Source: Argentina anserina
Lineage: Eukaryota > Streptophyta > Magnoliopsida > Rosales > Rosaceae
Assembly (NCBI RefSeq): GCF_933775445.1
Contig: NC_065872.1
Location: 20,770,001 to 20,834,000 of the forward strand
Reading direction: 5' to 3'
Length of the DNA: 64,000 bases
Shown here: piece by piece, positions 21,903 to 34,624 of the stretch
How the letters are laid out: each line of letters begins with the position of its first letter
How positions within the stretch are numbered: the stretch's first letter is position 1
Made by a program: the position numbers and the translations under genes
The notes under the pieces: generated by a model
What the model was told of the DNA's origin: nothing
Databases searched by the model: none
What the model saw: only the letters and a program-made list of their open reading frames with translations

Positions 21903-24444
21903 TTGTGCCAAAGAAATCAGGAATCACGGTGGTAAAGAACAAACATAACGAGTTGGTGCCTCAAAGAACAGTGACCGGTCACCGTGTGTGTATCGACTAT
22001 AGGAAGCTCAATGCTACAACAAGAAAGGACCATATGCCGTTGCCATTCATTGATGAAATGCTTGAGAGGTTAGCTGGTCATTCTTTCTATTGTTTACTTG
22101 ATGGATATAGTGGATACAATCAAATTAGTGTTGCGGAAGAAGATCAAGAGAAGACTACGTTCACATGCCCTTTTGGTACGTTTGCTTATCGTCGCATGCC
22201 TTTTGGTTTATGCAACACTCCAGGTACGTTTCAGCGTTGCATGTATCACATTTTCTCTAAGTATATTGGTTCTAAAATTGAAGTTTTCATGGATGATTTC
22301 TCTGTTTATGGTGAAAATTTCGAAACATGTCTAGAGAATGTTGAACTTGTGCTTAAACGTTGTGAAGAAACTAACTTGGTTTTGAATTGGGAAAAATGTC
22401 ATTTCATGGTTACGCAAAGCATTGTCTTAGCCATATTGTTTCATCTAGAGGAATTGAGGTTGATAAGTTTAAAATAGATCTTGTGCGTCACTTACCCCTC
22501 CCCACAAATGTGAGGGATGTTCGATCGTTTCTTGGACATGCAGGTTTTTATCGTAGGTTTATCAAGGACTTTTCCAAGATTGCGAGACCAATGAGTTCAT
22601 TGCTTCAAAAGGACGTTCCCTTTTCACTTTGATGATGATTGCAAGCATGCATTTGAGACATTGAAGAAGCTTTTAACTTCGGCACCAATCATGGCACCGC
22701 CGGATTGGTCCTTACCATTTGAGTTGATGTGTGATGCCTCCGACTATGCAGTTGGAGCTGTGCTAGGGCAGAGGAAGGACAAGCAGCCCTACGCCATCTA
22801 TTATGCCTCACGAACGCTCAATGATGCTCAACAAAACTACACCACAACTGAAAAAGAACATCTTGCCGTGATCTTTGCTCTAGATAAGTTTCGTTTTTAC
22901 TTACTTCAATCCAAAGTTATTGTTTACACTGACCATGCAGCTTTGAAGTACTTAATGACAAAGAAGGATGTCAAACCGAGATTGATTAGATGGATTCTCC
23001 TACTCCAAGAGTTTGATCTCGAGATCAAGGAAAAGAAGGGAAGTGACAATGTTGTGACGGATCACTTGAGTCGTTTGGTGACAGATGCCGAGCCCTTGGC
23101 TATCCAAGAGAGTTTTCCGGATGAGCAACTCTTTCGAGTTGAGGTAAGTGAGCCATGGTATGCAGATATTGTGAATTATCTTGTTTCTAAGCAATTTCCG
23201 GATACTTTATCGCATGCTCAAAAGAATAGACTCAAGGCATTAGCTAAGTATTATGTTTGGGATGAACCATACTTGTGGAAACATTGTGTTGATCAAATTA
23301 TTAGGAGGTGTGTCCCTGAATCTAAAGATCATTATATACTTACTTTTTGCCATTCTGAATCTTGTGGAGGACATTTTGGTTCACGTAGAACTGCTCTTAA
23401 GGTGTTAGAATGTGGTTTCTTTTGGCCTACGATTTTCAAAGATGCATATCATTTTTGCATGATAGATGCCAACGCATGGGAAACTTAAGATCTAGGGATC
23501 AAATGCCTATGACACCGATTATATATGTTGAAATATTTGATTGTTGGGGTATTGATTTCATGGGACCTTTTCCTAGCTCAAATGGTTTCTTATACATACT
23601 CGTTTGTGTTGATTATGTTTCGAAATGGGTGGAAGCAAAGGCCATCCGGATTAATGATTCTCGAGTTGTTGCAGATTTCCTTCGTTCTAACATTTTCTCT
23701 AGGTTTGGTATGCCGAGAGTTATCATTAGTGATGGAGGATCTCACTTTTGCAACCAGACCATTGAGGCGTTATGGAAGAAGTATGAAATCAAGCATAAGG
23801 TTGCTACGCCTTACCACCCCCAAACAAGTGGACAAGTGGAGCTATCTAATCGTGAGATAAAGAGAATTTTGGAGAAGTCTGTTGGACCATCACACAAGGA
23901 TTGGTCTCAACGATTGGATGATGCTCTTTGGGCCTATAGGACGGCATACAAGACTCCTCTTGGCATGTCACCATTTCGTTTAGTCTATGGCAAGGCGTGC
24001 CATCTTCCTGTGGAGCTTGAACATCGTGCATGGTGGGCTGTGAAGAATTTTAACATGGACATTGATGAGGCCGGATTGCATAGGAAGTTACAATTGTATA
24101 AGCTTGAAGAGATTAGGAATGAAGCCTATGATTCGGCAATGGTTTACGAGGAGAAGACTAAAACGTTCCATGACCGTATGATTAGGAAGAAACACTTTGT
24201 TGTTGGGCAGAAAGTTCTTTTGTTTAATTCTCGACGCAGATTGTTTCCGGGCAAGCTCCGTTCTAGGTGGCTTCGACTGTTTGTTGTTACTCACATTTTT
24301 CCTTCTGGTGCTATCAGGATTAAAGGTGTTGTGATTGATAAGGAATTCACGGTCAATGGACATCGCTTGAAGCCGTACTATGAGAATTTTGTAGAGCATA
24401 ACGTGGATGAGACGTCTCTCCTTGATCCTACGGCAAGAAAGTGA
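21903..24444 (+). pseudogene. Athila element 2 pol: reverse transcriptase, RNase H, integrase (broken)
   Basis: RT resumes at [10 protein letters not shown] and carries [20 protein letters not shown] and the catalytic FMDD at 22286-22297. Frameshifts near 22427 and 22620 separate the end of RT from RNase H (CDASDY, TTEKE, YTDHAAL, TDHLS). Integrase keeps the HHCC histidines, but a small deletion near 23462 destroys the first cysteine of the C-x2-C pair. The core follows ([25 protein letters not shown]), supplying D, D and E. The frame ends at 24444. With at least four lesions it cannot make a working polyprotein. Confidence 0.93.
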
Positions 24445-26209
24445 TGTTTTCGAGATAGTCTAGGCTATAGACTCTAAACTTAAGCCAATGAAGGAGCCAT
24501 CAACGAGTGTTTGCATTTTCTTATCTCTTATCTCTTTTTAATTTTTGTTGCTTATCATATTGTACATTGAGGGCAATGTAACTTTTAAGTGTGGGGTGGG
24601 ATATACATCATTCGTTGTATTCTATTGTTTGATGCTTATGTGTTTTCAATTTTGTTGCTTTGATTTCCGATTTTTAGTTTGAAATTTTCGATTTTAAGTT
24701 GTTTTGTTAAGTTGTTTTTGTTTTGAGTCCTAGGTATGCCTTTAACTGTCTAGAATGAGTTAATCTTTGAATTTATGGTTGATAGATGATCATGATATTG
24801 AATTGAACTTAATTGTTATTTGATGGTTAGTCCATGTATAGATTTTGTACGAACATGTAGTAGATGAGGATTTTGAAACTTAGGTACAGAATGAGCATGT
24901 TTTTTACTTGTTTTGATTCATGTAACCTATGTGAGTTTCGAGCCATATATGTGCCTTTCTTTGGAGAGTTTATTCTATCGTTTCTTGGCTTTATAACCTC
25001 ATTACATTTATTTTGATCAATTCATATGCCATAGAATTGCAATGAACTAGAGAATGCTAGAACTTACTTTGAGAAACTTTCGAAGCTTTATGTCATAATA
25101 TACTCTGATTTTAGGATTTCCACCATTTAAGCCAAAAAGCCGTATTCCCTATTTGAGCCTTGCTTGGGACACCCTAGTGTTAACCCCTTTGAGCCTACGT
25201 TAAGCCTTTTCTTTCATTACCAACATGTTATATCCTTGCTTAGTATAGTATATCTCTACCTTGTCTTTGAGGCTTGGCAGAGCCTATTCTTGGAGTTAAT
25301 ATGGAGTGATGATTTGATTCATGTGTGGGGTTATGCAATTGTATGTAAGAATGTTGTGAAAAGAGTATGAGAAAAGAGTATGAAAATGAGAAAAAAAAAT
25401 TGAAAGATGTCGTGTGTGAAAAGAAGAAGAAAAAGTATATATGCACGGTTGAAGAAAAAAAATGAAAAGATTGAATGAAGAATGATGATCTCGGTATGTT
25501 TTTGGTGAATTTTGAGTTGTGATGTATTTGTTGAAGGCTCAATAATATTATACTTTAGTCTTTGTTCGTTTTCACATTGTTTAGAGTGAAGAATGGGTCC
25601 AACATGATGTTATTTGGCCTTTGTTTTATGGAGTATGGCGACATAAGGTGGATGTTTTGCTCTGCTAAGTCTTGAGGATGACCTTTGTGATTCCTTTACC
25701 TTGAAAAATGATATTCAGGCCGAGCCTAAGCCATCCCTTTTCTAAAGATCCGCATGATTCTTAAAATGAATAGCTCTTGATCTGTGGAGTTTGTTTCATG
25801 AGTAAGCATATGGTTTGTGTTCATTTGTGCATATGATTGGTATCTTTCATGAGGTTTTCAATTTCACTATGTTTTTATAACTCTTGTGTGTGAAAAGTTT
25901 TTAAGCATATGACATGTTCTTGAGAGAAAAGATTTGCAGTGCATATCCTTTGTGAGTTGAATTTGAACTTGTTTCTGCCATCTCTTACCTGTTAAACGAA
26001 ATCTCATGTTTATTAACCATTGAATTCATCTTATATATTTCGATTGAGTGTTATTCTTGATGCTATGAGTTTGAAGATCACTGAGACAAAATGTTGAAGG
26101 CATTAGGATGTTGTATCGTTAGTTTTAAGTTGCTTTGTTTTTGTTTTATGTTTTGATTTTCCTTTTTAGTGTTTGCTAAGGGACTAGCAAAGTCTAAGTG
26201 TGGGGTTGT
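24445..26209 (+). mobile_element. 3' UTR of Athila element 2
   Basis: 1.77 kb non-coding, collinear with the 3' UTR of element 4 in the opposite orientation. No env-like frame. It contains three purine-rich motifs: aagtgtggggtggg at 24587-24600, atgtgtggggtt near 25321, and aagtgtggggttgt at 26196-26209. The last abuts the LTR and is the functional polypurine tract position. Confidence 0.85.
26196..26209 (+). other. Polypurine tract of element 2
   Basis: Fourteen bases, aagtgtggggttgt, immediately before the LTR start TGATAG at 26210. This is where plus-strand DNA synthesis would be primed in a Ty3/gypsy element. The same motif abuts the 3' LTRs of elements 1 (6730-6743, reverse) and 4 (58692-58705, reverse). 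Confidence 0.75.
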
Positions 26210-26883
26210 TGATAGGAGCACAAAGTGTGACGTTCTTAATGTATATATGCCATATTCTTATGCTTTGTTACTTCTTATTTAGTTGTTTTAGGTTCATATT
26301 TGTCATTTGTATGTTCTAAGTAGAGTTATGTCGAATTTAGATGACTTGATGATGAAATTGTGCTAAGTGTTAGAAAGAAATCCTTATTGAACTAGGATTC
26401 CTTATTCGACTAGGATTCTACTTTCCTATTTTCATTCTTTCCTATTCCTTAATCGTCGATTTCTTTTCAGGAAAGACAAATCATACTTGGAAAGGAAGTA
26501 GTGATGCCGTGATGCATTCCTAGTGAGACAAGGAAATCATATCCGAGTTGAAGAAGGAGAAGAAGAGGCCGGCCTAGCTATTCCTAGTTGGACCAAGAGA
26601 GATGCCGTGCAGCCCTTATGTGTTCTCCCTATTGGATTTGGTTTCCCACATCAAGTTGGATTTGGAGTACATGAATCAAAATCCATAACAAAGAAGATTT
26701 CAGCTTCCCAATTGGATTCTATCTCCTACAAGGGACGGAAAAGATGGTTTATTTTCTCCTATATAGAGGCTCGGCCTCCCCATTTAATCATCATCAACCT
26801 TGCACACAAGCACAAGCCTAGCTCTGCCGAATCAATCCCTCACCGTTCCAAGAAATCCTAAAACAGATTCCACCATTCTCCAC
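26210..26883 (+). mobile_element. 3' LTR of element 2 (subfamily B), left part
   Basis: Matches the complete solo LTR at 7114-8676 from its first base. It is interrupted after 674 bases by element 3, whose target duplication TCCAC occupies 26879-26883. The remainder of the LTR is at 38709-39579. Short ORFs inside (for example 26523-26861) are LTR by-products. Confidence 0.92.
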
Positions 26884-28806
26884 TGATAGGAGCACTTTGT
26901 GCTACGTTCTTAATATGTTTTTACCTCCATTTGTACTTTGCTTAACCCTTATTGTTGTAATATCAAGTCATTGAGTCACAATAGGAGTCTAGGACGGTTA
27001 TGGATGTGTATTTGTGCTTAAACGAGTTAAAAACGAAGAATTGGTCTACAATCCTTGTTTGAGTGGGAATCCTTATAGGACTAGGAAATCTAGTTGAATT
27101 AGGAGTCTCCATCTTTCTACGTTTTGGTCACATTGGCGATATCTTGAGAGTCCTGTTTGCATTAGGAATCCTTGTTAGATTATAAACGTACCAATTGGGA
27201 TAGTCCTACTTGAACTCAAACTTTTATTACGAAACTTTCCTAAATGAACTTTCTTATTCTAGTAACTTACTTATTCTAGTAAGTTTCCTTTTTTGCTAAT
27301 TAGAAACTTTCCTAATCTAGTTGAGCTCATCTATTACATGTGTCTTTTTAAGACAACGATTATCTAGATTAAGACATGAATTTCGAATGAATTATTTCTT
27401 ATTTATGTTTTTCTTTTCTTATTTTCAAATTTGAATAGATAATTCAAGGAATAACGAAGACTAATGCCGTGAATACCATTCAGGATTTTAAAGGAATTAA
27501 TTTCGGATTTTGAGGAGATAATACAAAGCTTGAGGAAAAGAAGGAAGTTGTGTGCAATAAGGAAGCTTTGTTGCCGTCCAAATTCATCAAGGAAGAGGAG
27601 ATGTCGTGCCTTACCCTTTCAGCCTTGGAGAAGAAGTTCTTGCTGTGCTTATCAAATCAGCCCATGAGAAGGAGAGTCCAGCCCATCAAAAACCCTAGCA
27701 GCCTCTCATCCTCTTTCCTCTATATAAGACACGGCCTCCCTTCATATTTGGCATCACCATTCTCTCACAAAGATAGCCAAATTGCTGCCCAAATACATCC
27801 AGGAAATTCAAGCCAAAAACCTTCATCCATCACCACAAAACCGTGCTCATCTTCCTCCTCTTCCAATTCGAATTCATCCTTGCTTCATCCTTCCAGGTTT
27901 CTAATGTGTGATTCATCCATGGCTTGTAATTTATCTTTTGGTTTTCTGCAAATTTCGAATTCATTGTATGAATCATTGGATGTTATTTTCGGTTTCATAT
28001 ATGAAGAACATAAATTGAGACTTCTTTGGTTTTATGTTTTGATTGCAAGAAATCATGAAATATGTGTGTATGCCGTGTGTAGCATCCATGGGCAGTAGGT
28101 TTTCGATTTCTTTTTAGGTTTTATTTCAATTTATTCCTTGAATTTGTACATCTAAATCAATGCTTGAGGAAGCCAATGCCATGGTTCTCCTAAGGTTGCG
28201 ATTTAATTCACTAAAGTGTTCTTTGATTGAATATGCGCTTCGTGTTTCAATTCTTGATACTTGTTTAGGGTTGTGATAGTTCTAGGAATTTGCATGCTTA
28301 ATCAAGATGAGTGACGCCATACTTGCTTACATGTTTCCAATTCTACTTATTGTGCTTATGTGCTACTTTGTTGTTTAACTAGTACGCTTCGTTATGTTGA
28401 ACTCTTTTTAGCATATATTTAGTATTGAACGCTTCGTTGATTCTAAATAATTAAGAAGTCTTAACGATTAGATGAACCGCTCGGACTCTAATTAGAATTG
28501 GAATTGAAATAGACTTAGAAAGAATCGAAATAATTCGCTGCCTATATGTTTTTCTATGCGTGTCATACATGTTTCTTAAGTAAAATTCGTGTTTTGGTTA
28601 TGTGATGAATGGTTGATCAATTGTATATAAGTAATTTAGGATTTTATTTTAAGTAGTAGTTATAGAATCCAAACCAAATCCCCTAATAACATGATAAGTT
28701 TTGAGGTCCTTTTGATTCCCCGGACTGAACGATCCCTGCTTATTCTATACTAATGATGATGTTTTTTCAGGGTATTTTATAGACGTTCTAACAAAACGCT
28801 CTATCA
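26884..28806 (+). mobile_element. 5' LTR of Athila element 3 (subfamily A)
   Basis: 1923 bp with perfect 6-bp terminal inverted repeats TGATAG...CTATCA, preceded by the duplication TCCAC and followed after three bases by the primer binding site. A TATATAA box at 27721-27727 is the probable LTR promoter. The motif acgcttcgtt or a close variant occurs at about 28235, 28384 and 28429. The 182-codon frame at 27550-28098 lies across the promoter and leader and shows no protein motif, so it is not called as a gene. Confidence 0.93.
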
Positions 28807-28809
28807 TTT

Positions 28810-28827
28810 TGGCGCCGTTGCCGGGGA
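28810..28827 (+). other. Primer binding site, tRNA-Asp type
   Basis: TGGCGCCGTTGCCGGGGA lies three bases after the 5' LTR. Its first 17 bases are complementary to the 3' end of plant tRNA-Asp(GUC) including CCA, the primer known for Athila elements. It fixes the boundary of the LTR and the orientation of element 3 as plus. Confidence 0.92.
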
Positions 28828-29905
28828 ATTGATTAATTCTCAATGCTTTGAAGTGTTAATCTTATATTATATTGTGAATTGTATAAGTGTATATTGGTTT
28901 ATATGTTTCTGTGAATAGTATTCGTAAATAGTGCTTCAGAAGGAGACTAAAAAAAAAAAACTAAAAAAAAATCTTGTGTGTGTTAAGTTGTTATTTGTTA
29001 TATTGTTGTAGTAGTATGCCTATAGGAAACTTGTTACACATAGTGAAATTTTTATTTTTAAGGAAGCTAAATGTTTATTTATGCTAGGTTTATTGTAAGT
29101 TATAAGGTGAACGGAATAGGTAAAGTTCATTTTGTTAATATTAGCCTTAACCCTCCATTTGTACCTTGCAAAGGTAACTTGGGGTTGAGGGCGGCTTTTA
29201 TTAACACTTTGGGACCAGTCTAACACAAAGTTATTTCGAGCTGAGTAAGGGGCTATGCTATTTTCATTACCCTGGTTCAAGGTTTACAAAATTAGATCTC
29301 AGAGGCCCATAGACTGACATACATCTCGGTGATGGAGTTGATTGGGAAAGCATCCTTTCGAGGTTGTGGGCCCCGTGGTGTCTAACAAATGAGTCCTGCC
29401 TTGTGACTATCTCTGATTCTAGCTATCAAAGCCTTCTGAAATAAAGGAATGAATTTGTGTATAGACGACATACTTAGGCCGCACGTCCACCTCGCTTTAT
29501 AACTTATAAAATAACTTTGTATAAATAGATGTATATAGTTTCAAATGAAAATGATATTCTGATTTTTAAGGTATATCGGATAAAGCAAGACCCTTACCTA
29601 GGGCTGTTTCAGTCCATTGCACAGTTAGCTCCTCTGCTCCACGTACCTTAAAAGTTAGGATTGTGTGTGAATAAAATCAATTAAACTTAGTGATACTCCT
29701 ACACTTGTAATTTTTGAAATATAGAAGAAAAGAAACAAAGAAAATGAAATTGAACATATAGAAGGAAGAGTGACGTTTTTGTAAAAGTAGAAGAAGAAAA
29801 CGAAAATTTGTAAAAAGAAAGTGAAAGTTGAAGTTTATATTTACTTATACTTGTATTTCACACTTTGTAAAGATACTAATATATGTGTTCTTTTCAGGCT
29901 AATGA
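28828..29905 (+). mobile_element. 5' leader of element 3
   Basis: About 1.08 kb between primer site and gag, with poly(A) runs near 28950-28970 and no open frame of note. A strong splice-acceptor-like ttcttttcag sits at 29889-29898, eight bases before the gag ATG, and AG/GT donor-like sites lie near 29174 and 29571. A leader intron is therefore conceivable but unproven. Confidence 0.7.
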
Positions 29906-30800
29906 ATGTCCAAGATTAGTGGTAGGTCCGAAGAGATTAGTGCACGCCTGAAAAGAATTCAGCCTCCATCTCAGTTTGATAACGTATCCATTGAATCAGA
30001 TTCATTTCACGAAGAGAAAGAGTTTGGGTGCATTTCGCCATTTCCAAGTGCATCAAGTTGTAGTCGGCTCAATCCTTTGTTCTTTAAGGATCCGGAGATA
30101 GAATTGTTGACAAGCCCATTGCCATTGGCCCAGTTGAATCTCAATCTACCTGATCCAAAACCTGAAGTTCAAGAAGAAGGAATGGCATCAATTAGAGAAC
30201 AAAGTGGTCAAGTTGAAGGAGCAGTTGGTGGGACAGCGCCCTCTAACATTGTGTATCATGTCCCAGAGGAGGGCAAGACTAGTGATTTCATTTTGAAGAG
30301 TGGATTTCTGCACAATTTGCCCAAGTTTCATGGTCTTTCTGGTGAGGATCCTAATCAACATCTCACCTTGTTCCAATTCAACTGTGAGACTATGTGTCCA
30401 AGAGGAGCAGACATTCAGATAGTGAAGATAAGAGCATTTACTTACTCATTGGAGGACCGTGCTCAGAAATGGTTATTTGAAGTGCCAGCTGGTAGGATCA
30501 CTTCTTGGACCACTATGGTGAACGAATTCTTCTCCAAGTATTTCCCATCTTCAAGAGTTACTCATATAAGGAAGCAGATCACTGGAATCAAGCAAGGGCT
30601 GGATGAATCATTTTACAACTACTATGAGAGATTTAGGTCTCTTATAGCATCATGTCCAGCTCATGGCATTAGGGAAGGTCTATTGCTTCAATACTTTTAT
30701 GAAGGCCTTCTACAAATGCAAAGAGAGTTCCTTGATTCAGCTGGTGGTGGTTCGTTCTTGGACAAGAGTAATGTAATGGCGAAAGATCTTTTAGAGAAGA
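29906..30800 (+). pseudogene. gag of Athila element 3, N-terminal part
   Basis: The ATG at 29906 is the first that opens the gag frame; the ATG at 29902 stops after five codons. The coiled, charged N-terminal 120 residues are followed by a retrotransposon gag domain (roughly residues 135-290): FLHNLPKFHGLSGEDPNQHL, then RAQKWLFEVPAGRITSW, then ESFYNYYERFRSL. This is the particle-forming protein. The frame is open until it is cut by the minus-strand solo LTR at 30801 (target duplication GAAGA 30796-30800) and resumes at 33030. Confidence 0.92.
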
Positions 30801-33029
30801 TGATCGGTTCGATTACTCGAGATCAATATTAACCCTGTAAGCATCGTTAGTAGTATAAAGCAAGAGGGTATCGTTCACAAACCGGGGATCCAACCAGGGT
30901 AAAGAATCACAAACATTTAACAACGAATTCATAAGAGTTTGAGGATTTTGGAATATATTTCAGATCAAACATAAAATAAACCTAAACTAATATATACATG
31001 TGATCAACCAACCAACACATAAGCAATTACCAAACAAATAACATAAGAACAAAGGTAACGAAATCTAATGTCAATTAAGTTCATGCCTTAAGGTTCATTA
31101 TTCATCCTAGAATCGGTTATGCAGTTAAGTTCCTCTCAAGGTTCCTAACTCAATGACACTTTAACACATTCGAACTCAGTCCCAACCTCATTCGAAATCT
31201 AACATACTTATCCTACCATGCAACTTCAAAGCCACGCATATTGAATTCATTAAGCATGTCACCTACTTAACCAACAATCATGCAATTCCAAAAATCACAT
31301 AGAAAAGATAAACATATTCAAATGCACAAGTCTAACCGAATCTAGGCAATAATCGGTGAAGGTGACAAAGAACAAACAATTAATCAACTCCCAAGTATCA
31401 AAATCGTTTATAACTTTGGATTATTACACATGCGACGTCAACTTCCGGGTATCAAACACACACGTAAGTAAGAACACACCGAAAATCATTTAAATAAATA
31501 AACAGAAATTCATGGCATAAAACCTAAAATCATTGAATTAAAAATCGAAAACCTTAATTCATGATGTCATTCAAAAGTTACAAATATCTCATAGACAAGA
31601 ATAAAAATAACTTTAACAAAACCTAAACATAAATCATCCAAGAACAAGAACATAAAAACCCGAAAACTAAACATGAAGATCATAGAGTTACACTTTATAA
31701 TTCTCCTCCCAAGGTTCCTTACAGAGGTAGCACAAGATCTTCAAGAGTATGGTATCCTAGGGTCCCAAGCTTTGGACAGAAAATATGATGAAGGGTGGTG
31801 AATTCGGATTCTATGGTTCTTGGTGAATGAAAGTGTTTGGGCAGAGCTTTGGCAAGTCTTATGAGCAAGGTTGATGATCATTTTATGTGGAAATGAGGTG
31901 CTATATATAGAGGAAGAAACCCAAGAGAGGATGGCCACAAAGTCCACAAAGTTGAAACCAAATCTGACCTTTGTCCCTTGTTGTGGCCATAACTTTCTCT
32001 AGAAAATAGATATTGAGATGATTCCAACTGGTAATTTCAACTAGACGTCCGTGGCTTTTCATCCATATATCATGCACTTTCCCAATCATTCGGAGCTGTC
32101 CAGGGGAACTCGTCAAAGTTGGATGATTTGCAGTGCCAGAATTCTGATTTCTATAAGGATTGCATATCTTTTGCATTAATTGCATATCTTCTTCCTCCTT
32201 TAATGCTGATTTCTTTTGCACAAATTTCTTCCTTTGAATTAGGGAGGCAGCAAAAGTCTTAATTGTTGCAGCCATGTTTGATTTTTCTTAGCTCTCCTCA
32301 TTAAATTTGAGGCATGCCTTCTTTGACTTTCTTGCCTCTTCTCATTTAATTTGCTGCATGCCTTCTTTGACATTCTTTGGTGCAGGGATTTATGGAGATT
32401 CTGATCATATTTATGCTCTATATGCAGGACAAACAAGGTCCCAAATTTCCCTCATAACCCTTGGATCAAAAGCAAATCAATGGCTGAGATAATTCCGCCG
32501 AGCTCACCTGACCTCCGAGTAATGATTTGGTCATATCTCCGTGTAGGAATAAGATATTGATTTGATTCCAAATCCTACATAAACTAGACTCAAAATAATT
32601 TTTATCCATATAAGGTACGTCTTCTAACGCAATCGGAGCTATCCAGGGGAGCCCGTCGAAGTTGGACTACGAATCTTGACAGCATTTTCATTCTTGCATT
32701 GATTGGGCTTTTAAGTGCAAATCTTCTCTTTCCTTGTGGAACTAGGATTGCTTTCCTTCTCCAACATGGATTTGTATTTCATAATAAGAATAAGTATGTT
32801 AGAAACAAAGAAATATGAAATGATGAATCCTACTCGAACAAGGAATCATATCTCAACAAGGATTATTAACACTTAGCACGATTTCATCATCAATTCACTC
32901 ATAATTGATATAAGCTCTACCTAGACACTTATTCTTACAAAAGAAACTAAAACATACTAAATAAGAGGTAACAAAGAGTAAGAATAGGGCATAATCACAT
33001 TAAGAACGTCACACTTTGTGCTCCTATCA
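30801..33029 (-). mobile_element. Solo LTR (Athila subfamily C2) in gag of element 3, TSD GAAGA
   Basis: 2229 bp, read on the minus strand from TGATAGGAGCACAAAG (ending 33029) to ...cgaaccgatca (30801). The direct repeat GAAGA flanks it at 30796-30800 and 33030-33034, and gag coding resumes at once on the far side. TATATATA at 31902-31909. This is the youngest layer of the central nest: it lies in element 3, which lies in element 2. It is the complete version of the LTR truncated at 13966 and 19756. Confidence 0.95.
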
Positions 33030-33769
33030 GAAGAGAGCAATGAACAACCAACAATTTGGGACATCTGCAAGTGCTACACGGCAGGTGCATGAGACTCACT
33101 CCAGTTCGAACTCTGCTCTAGAGGACAAGGTCGACAAGTTGTCCAAGATGATGACCCATTTCATGAAGACTAGTGGAGCTCAAGTCTGTGGGTATGGAGG
33201 GGCACCCTACTGATCAGTGTCCTCAAGTTGCATCAAGTGGAAGTCAATGCCCTTGGTTATCAAGGAGGTCAGAGGTGCAATCCATATTCAAACACCTACA
33301 ATCCTGGCCTACGTGATCATCCTAACTTTCGATGGTCCAACAATGAGAATGTACTAAGGCCACATCAGAATGCTATGCAATTTGGGCTTCGTCCGGCTGG
33401 TTTGTTTAGACCACAAGCTCCACTACTCAATGTACCACCTCCAAACGTGGCTGCTGCTCCTAATTATGATGAGTTGTTGAAATCCTTAGCTGCTGGGCAA
33501 AGTCAGTTGAACACCGTTACACAAACTTTGGTCGTGAGTTAACAAGCAAATAGCAAGGACATTGCGTCACTGAAAACGCATATGGGCTAGGTAGTGGACT
33601 TCATGGGCCAATTTTCTGAGCAAGGGAAGCTGCCTAGTGGTGTCATACCCAACCCAAGAAATGAGCAAGCCCAAGCTATCATGACAAGGAGTGGGCTTGA
33701 GCTAAAGGAGAGCCCAAATATTGCAAAGAAGGCCCTACGGCCCTTGAGAGTGAAAGTGACAAAATTTCT
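33030..33769 (+). pseudogene. gag of element 3, C-terminal part and gag-protease linker
   Basis: The segment continues gag after the solo LTR: a Q/S-rich stretch, then a coiled region (LEDKVDKLSKMMTHFMK). A frameshift near 33200 scrambles the first half of a zinc knuckle; its second half (GHPTDQC) is readable in a neighbouring frame. The next frame (33228-33542) carries the usual proline/asparagine-rich tail and ends at a premature stop near 33541. Beyond it the linker (EQGKLPSGVIPNP, QAQAIMTRSG) is readable to about 33770 with another stop and shift. Confidence 0.85.
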
Positions 33770-34624
33770 ATGAAGATGGACTTGGAGAAAGATCCAGCTA
33801 CCTCGAAGAAGGAGATGGTGCCGCCCCATGATGCACCCAAAGGTACAATTTCTAACTCAAGTGGTTTAGTTAAAACTAATCTTGTTTCGTGTGTACCTTT
33901 CCCTTCTAGTTTTGCAAAGACCAAGAAGGATAAATCAGATGAGGAGGTGTTGGAAGTCTTTAGGAAGGTGGAAGTTAACCTTCCTTTGTTGGAGTGTATC
34001 AAGCAAATTCCAAAATATGCGAAATTTCTTAAGGGGCTTTGCACTCCAAGAAGGAAAACTAGGGAGGAGAAGGTAGTGAAGATGAATGAGACAGTTTCAG
34101 CTATCATCCAAACGAAGCTACCTCCTAAGATGAAGGACCCGGGAAGTTTCTCTGTCCCATGCAAAATTGGTAACACGTTATTTAAGAATGTTATGCTTGA
34201 TCTAGGTGCTTCAATAAATGTTATGCCATATAATGTTTATCAATCACTAGGATTAGAACCTTTAAAGAATGATAACGTGATTATTCAATTAGCTGATCGA
34301 TCTAACAAGTACCCTAAGGGGTATGTTGAGGATGTCCTTGTGCAGGTCAGTCACTTGATTTTTCCTGCAGATTTTTATGTGCTAGACATGGAGGTATCAC
34401 CCTTGGAGACAACTCCATTGCTTTTGGGGAGACAGTTCATGAGGACTGCTAGGACATGTATCGATGTAGCAAATGAGAGTTTATCAATGGAATTCGATGG
34501 AGAAGTTATCAGCTTCAATGTTTTTGAGGCAATGAAATACCCAGTTTCTGACCTTAACTCGTGCTCTTCTATTGATGTTATTGATTCTATTCCACAGGTT
34601 ATGTCAGAAACGTTGGAAGCATAG
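33770..34624 (+). pseudogene. Protease of element 3
   Basis: A 284-codon open segment. The first 120 residues are the linker (VPFPSSFAKTKKDKSD, CIKQIPKYAKFLKGLC). The retroviral-type aspartic protease follows, with DLGASINVMPY (about 34198) as catalytic motif and LLLGRQFMRTAR near 34410; family members have GRPFMRTAR. It closes with an in-frame TAG at 34622-34624, after which the same frame continues, so this is a point mutation rather than a natural end. Confidence 0.9.

Noticed and set aside
24445..26209. env-like gene expected in some Athila elements
   Set aside because: The space between pol and 3' LTR holds only short frames with no signal peptide or membrane segments in any of the copies.
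27550..28098. 182-codon ORF with serine-rich stretch
   Set aside because: Lies inside the subfamily A LTR across its TATA box and leader; the corresponding LTR at 54537-56581 does not keep the frame.
28810..28827. tRNA-Asp gene
   Set aside because: Only the primer-binding complement of the tRNA 3' end is present; no cloverleaf around it.
30801..33029. A full inserted retrotransposon in gag
   Set aside because: No internal region, primer site or second LTR; ends and duplication fit a single solo LTR.
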